Assembly: GCA_019115745.1 (NCBI GenBank)
Contig: DXDA01000026.1
Coordinates: 1 to 62,301 of the forward strand
Direction of reading: 5' to 3'
DNA: 62,301 bases
DNA from: Candidatus Alistipes intestinigallinarum
Lineage (GTDB): Bacteria > Bacteroidota > Bacteroidia > Bacteroidales > Rikenellaceae
Both the position numbers and the translations under genes were made by a program. The notes beneath the pieces are model-generated. The model was not told the DNA's origin, searched no databases, and saw only the letters and a list, made by a program, of their open reading frames with translations. Below, piece by piece: positions 59,444-62,301 of the stretch. Numbering within the stretch: position 1 is the stretch's first letter; every line of letters begins with the position of its first letter.

Positions 59444-61351
59444 TTATCCGATCAATTTTTTCAGCGAAGCCCGGTTTTCCGGATTCTCCACCGGCTTTCC
59501 TTCCGCGGTGTAGAGATAATCCAATCGTGCCCGGAAATGCTCCTCGACTTTCGAACGAACGATCTTCATCGTGCTGTTGACCAGTCCGTTCTGCTCGGTG
59601 AAGGCCTCGTCGACGATGGCCAGCCCGGCCGGGAGCCAACGCTCCGGAAACTCTCCGGCATAGATGCCGCCAGCCCGGTATTTGTCGATTTCAGCCGCCA
59701 GAATCCGTGCCGCAGCCGCCGGACGCTCCTCCCCCGCCACCTTGCGCTGGTCGAGTTCGCGCCGCAACGCTTCGGCATTCGGGACGACAATCGCTCCGGT
59801 GAAGGGGCTCTGATTGTTGTGGATGATGATCTGGTCGATGAACGGCGACTTGTCGACGATCGCCTCCTCCATCCCTTCGGGACTGTACTTTTCGCCGTCC
59901 GAGGCGATCAGCAGACTCTTGAAGCGGCCCAGTACATAGAGAAATTCATCTTCCGAGACATAGCCCATGTCACCCGTGTGGAGCCAACCGTCGCGGATGG
60001 TCTCGGCCGTTGCTTCGGGATTCTTCCAGTAACCGGCCATGACGTTTTCGCCGCGGATGATGATCTCGCCCTTCTGCCCGCGGGGCACTTCTTGACCCTC
60101 CTCGTCGACGATCTTCAGGTCGAGCGGGATGAGGATCTTTCCCGACGATCCGAAGCGGTGCCAATGGTAACGAGGCGAGTTGGTCGAGATGACGGGCGTG
60201 GCTTCCGAGAGCCCGTATCCCTGGAACATCGGGATCCCGATGGCGTAGTAGAAGCGCTGCAATTCGGCATCGAGCAGCGCCCCGCCTCCTACGAAGAACT
60301 TCATGCAGCCGCCGAAGGCTTCGCGGACCTTGCGGAACAACACGGCATCGAACAGCGCCACGGCGGGCCGCAACAGACAGTGCCACCCTTTTCCGCGGCT
60401 GTATCCGTCCTGATTGTAGACGTATGCCGTACGGAGCCCGAGGCGGAACAGCCATTCGGTGAAGGCGCCTTTGGCGCGGATCGAGCTTTCGATGTTCTTG
60501 CGGAAGTTCTTGGCCAGGGCCGGGACCGACAACAGGAAATGGGGTTGTACTTCGCGGATGTTGAGCGGAATGTTCTTGAGGGTCTCCATCGGGGTTTTGC
60601 CGATCTGGACCGTGGCGACCGAGGCTCCGCAGGCGATCATGATGTAGAAGCCGACGACGTGCGCGAAGCAGTGGTCCAGCGGCAGGATGATGAGCGTGCG
60701 GTAGTGGGACGGGATCGAGATGCGCGAAAGCGACTGCTCGACATTGGCCGTGTAGTTTCGGTGCGTGAGGACGACGCCCTTCGGGTCGGCCGTGGTCCCG
60801 GAGGTGTAGGTGATCGTGGCGTAGTCGTCGTTCTGAATGGCCTGCCCGATCTTCAAAAACTCCTCCTTGTGCTTCGAGAGGTAGTCGCGTCCGAGTCTCC
60901 GGAGTGTTCCGTAGGCGGTTTCGCCGGCTTCGAGGGGGATGTGCCCGAGGACGATGATGTGTTCGATCTGCGGGAGTTCGGCGCGGATGCGGCGGATCTT
61001 CGGCAGTTGGTATTTCGAGACGAAGATCGCCTTGACCTCGGCGTGCCGCAGGCGGAACAGCAGGTCGTTCGACTCTTCGAGTTTGACGGAGAGGGGCACG
61101 CTGATCGCTCCGGCGTAGAAGAGTCCCAGTTCGGAGATGATCCAGGCGTTCGAACCTTCGGCGAGGATGGCGACCTTGTCTTTGGGGCGGATACCGACGG
61201 CGGCGAGACCTGCGCCGATTTCGAGGGCCAGCTCTTTGGTTTCGGCATAGGTCGTAGGCTCGAACTTGTGGTGTCGTTTTTCGAGCAGGAAGGTCTTTCC
61301 GCCATATTTTTCGACGGAGGTTTCGAAGAGGTCGATGATGGTTTTCTTCAT
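59444..61351 (-). CDS. AMP-dependent long-chain acyl-CoA ligase
   Basis: Activates fatty acids to acyl-CoA through an acyl-adenylate. The 635-aa ANL-family protein has the P-loop-like YTSGTTADPKGVVLTHRNY (near residue 185), GYGLSEATPVIS, the ATP-ribose motif GWLHTGDMGYVSEDEFLYVL and the C-terminal DGEKYSPEGMEEAI with the hinge region. It starts 2 bp after the lepA stop, so it is co-transcribed with lepA. Close in length to FadD15-type long-chain ligases; chain-length preference cannot be read. Confidence 0.94.
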   Translation of the reverse strand: MKKTIIDLFETSVEKYGGKTFLLEKRHHKFEPTTYAETKELALEIGAGLAAVGIRPKDKVAILAEGSNAWIISELGLFYAGAISVPLSVKLEESNDLLFRLRHAEVKAIFVSKYQLPKIRRIRAELPQIEHIIVLGHIPLEAGETAYGTLRRLGRDYLSKHKEEFLKIGQAIQNDDYATITYTSGTTADPKGVVLTHRNYTANVEQSLSRISIPSHYRTLIILPLDHCFAHVVGFYIMIACGASVATVQIGKTPMETLKNIPLNIREVQPHFLLSVPALAKNFRKNIESSIRAKGAFTEWLFRLGLRTAYVYNQDGYSRGKGWHCLLRPAVALFDAVLFRKVREAFGGCMKFFVGGGALLDAELQRFYYAIGIPMFQGYGLSEATPVISTNSPRYHWHRFGSSGKILIPLDLKIVDEEGQEVPRGQKGEIIIRGENVMAGYWKNPEATAETIRDGWLHTGDMGYVSEDEFLYVLGRFKSLLIASDGEKYSPEGMEEAIVDKSPFIDQIIIHNNQSPFTGAIVVPNAEALRRELDQRKVAGEERPAAAARILAAEIDKYRAGGIYAGEFPERWLPAGLAIVDEAFTEQNGLVNSTMKIVRSKVEEHFRARLDYLYTAEGKPVENPENRASLKKLIG

Positions 61352-61353
61352 GT

Positions 61354-62301
61354 CTAATCCATTTTCAATACGGCGAGGAAGGCCGACTGCGGCACTTCGA
61401 CGTTGCCGATCTGGCGCATCCGCTTTTTACCCTTCTTCTGTTTTTCGAGGAGTTTGCGCTTGCGGGAGATGTCGCCGCCGTAACACTTGGCCGTGACGTC
61501 CTTGCGCACGGCCTTGACGGTTTCGCGGGCGATGATCTTGGCCCCGATGGCGGCCTGGATGGCGATGTCGAACTGCTGGCGCGGGATCAGCTCCTTGAGT
61601 TTCTCGCACATCTTGCGTCCGAAGTCGTAGGCGTGGTCGGTGTAGGTCAGCGACGAGAGTGCGTCGACGGGTTCTCCGTTCAGGAGAATATCGAGTTTGA
61701 CGAGTTTCGAGAGCTGGAACCCCGTGCGGTGGTAGTCGAACGAGGCGTAGCCCTTGGAGATGCTCTTCAGCTTGTCGTAGAAGTCGAAGACGATCTCCGA
61801 GAGGGGCATGTCGAAGTTGACCTCCACGCGGTCCTGGGTGATGAAGGTCTGGTTCTTCATCACGCCGCGCTTGTCGATGCAGAGCTTGATGACATTCCCG
61901 AGGAACTCGGCCTTGGTGATGATCTGCGCGAGGATGTAGGGCTCCTCGATCTTGGCGATCTTGGTGATTTCGGGGAGTCCCGAGGGGTTGTGGACCTCGA
62001 CGACGTCGCCCTGGGTGGTGGTCACGCGGTAGGAGACGTTCGGCACGGTGGTGATGACATCCATGTCGAATTCGCGGTAGAGGCGCTCCTGAATGATCTC
62101 CATGTGGAGCAGTCCGAGGAATCCGCAGCGGAAACCGAATCCGAGTGCGAGCGAGCTTTCGGGCTCGAAGGTGAGCGAGGCGTCGTTGAGCTGCAACTTT
62201 TCGAGCGAGGCGCGCAGGTCTTCGTACTGGTCGGCCTCGACGGGATAGACGCCGGCGAAGACCATGGGTTTTACATCCTCGAATCCGGCGATGGCCTCCT
62301 G
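61354..62301 (-). CDS. lepA: Elongation factor 4 (LepA), C-terminal part
   Basis: Ribosome-associated GTPase that back-translocates or remodels stalled ribosomes. Only the last 315 codons are in the window; the frame runs on past the right edge ([17 protein letters not shown] at the border) and the GTPase domain is outside. Visible are domain III ([20 protein letters not shown]), domain V ([20 protein letters not shown]) and the LepA-specific C-terminal domain ending in the basic [20 protein letters not shown] and KKRMRQIG. It is 2 bp upstream of the acyl-CoA ligase gene. Confidence 0.96.
   Translation of the reverse strand, partial: QEAIAGFEDVKPMVFAGVYPVEADQYEDLRASLEKLQLNDASLTFEPESSLALGFGFRCGFLGLLHMEIIQERLYREFDMDVITTVPNVSYRVTTTQGDVVEVHNPSGLPEITKIAKIEEPYILAQIITKAEFLGNVIKLCIDKRGVMKNQTFITQDRVEVNFDMPLSEIVFDFYDKLKSISKGYASFDYHRTGFQLSKLVKLDILLNGEPVDALSSLTYTDHAYDFGRKMCEKLKELIPRQQFDIAIQAAIGAKIIARETVKAVRKDVTAKCYGGDISRKRKLLEKQKKGKKRMRQIGNVEVPQSAFLAVLKMD

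Noticed and set aside
1..62301. CRISPR arrays, cas genes, restriction-modification or toxin-antitoxin defence systems
   Set aside because: Looked for regularly spaced direct repeats and recognisable defence proteins on both strands; none seen.

Overview
The window looks like chromosomal DNA from a GC-rich gut Bacteroidales, most like Alistipes (Rikenellaceae). The evidence is SusC/SusD pairs with a FecR anti-sigma factor, many lipoproteins, DUF1735, BACON and LamG domains, rho with a long low-complexity insert, and the Bacteroidetes promoter pattern (TTTG or TTG, about 18-20 nt, then TAnnTTTG) ahead of many genes. Genus assignment is inference.

Layout. 151-10140 is a polysaccharide utilisation locus (PUL): FecR, SusC, SusD, a GH18-like lipoprotein, a DUF1735-LamG lipoprotein and a DUF1735-GH18 lipoprotein. 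Its order resembles the Don (N-glycan) locus of Bacteroides fragilis, and an antisense promoter and terminator sit between fecR and susC, as for DonS. Both GH18-like proteins have lost the catalytic acidic residues. A tyrosine recombinase follows. 11824-14490 is housekeeping: a LuxC-type acyl-CoA reductase, a pRiA4b ORF-3-like protein, miaA and tRNA-Leu(UAA). 14843-22904 (minus strand) holds an outer-membrane barrel receptor, two lipoprotein-TPR-membrane-HTH regulators, a DUF2284 protein and a lipoprotein.

23041-23855 is a cobalamin riboswitch in front of a single unrecognised 122-aa protein. 23992-29044 (minus) is a tight operon: Fe-S aldo/keto reductase, DUF1893, TonB-dependent receptor, ECF S-component, DUF362. 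Then come an S1/P1 nuclease, rho and an AraC regulator. 33231-42321 (minus) is a translationally coupled mannosidase operon: GH130, GH92, a GH92-GH125 fusion and a GH92 with Gln where the catalytic acid is expected. With the PUL at the left this suggests use of host or yeast N-glycans and mannans.

42588-51444 holds a WaaP/InaA-type kinase diverging from a glycerol operon, glpABC-glpK-glpF plus an outer-membrane barrel gene. 51711-57038 has an exported flavodoxin, an exported CMD-cupin protein, a membrane AraC regulator, a LamG multi-pass membrane protein and a WG-repeat lipoprotein. The right end carries a BACON lipoprotein, tRNA-Gly(CCC) with a degenerate tandem copy, a long-chain acyl-CoA ligase and the C-terminal part of lepA, cut by the window edge.
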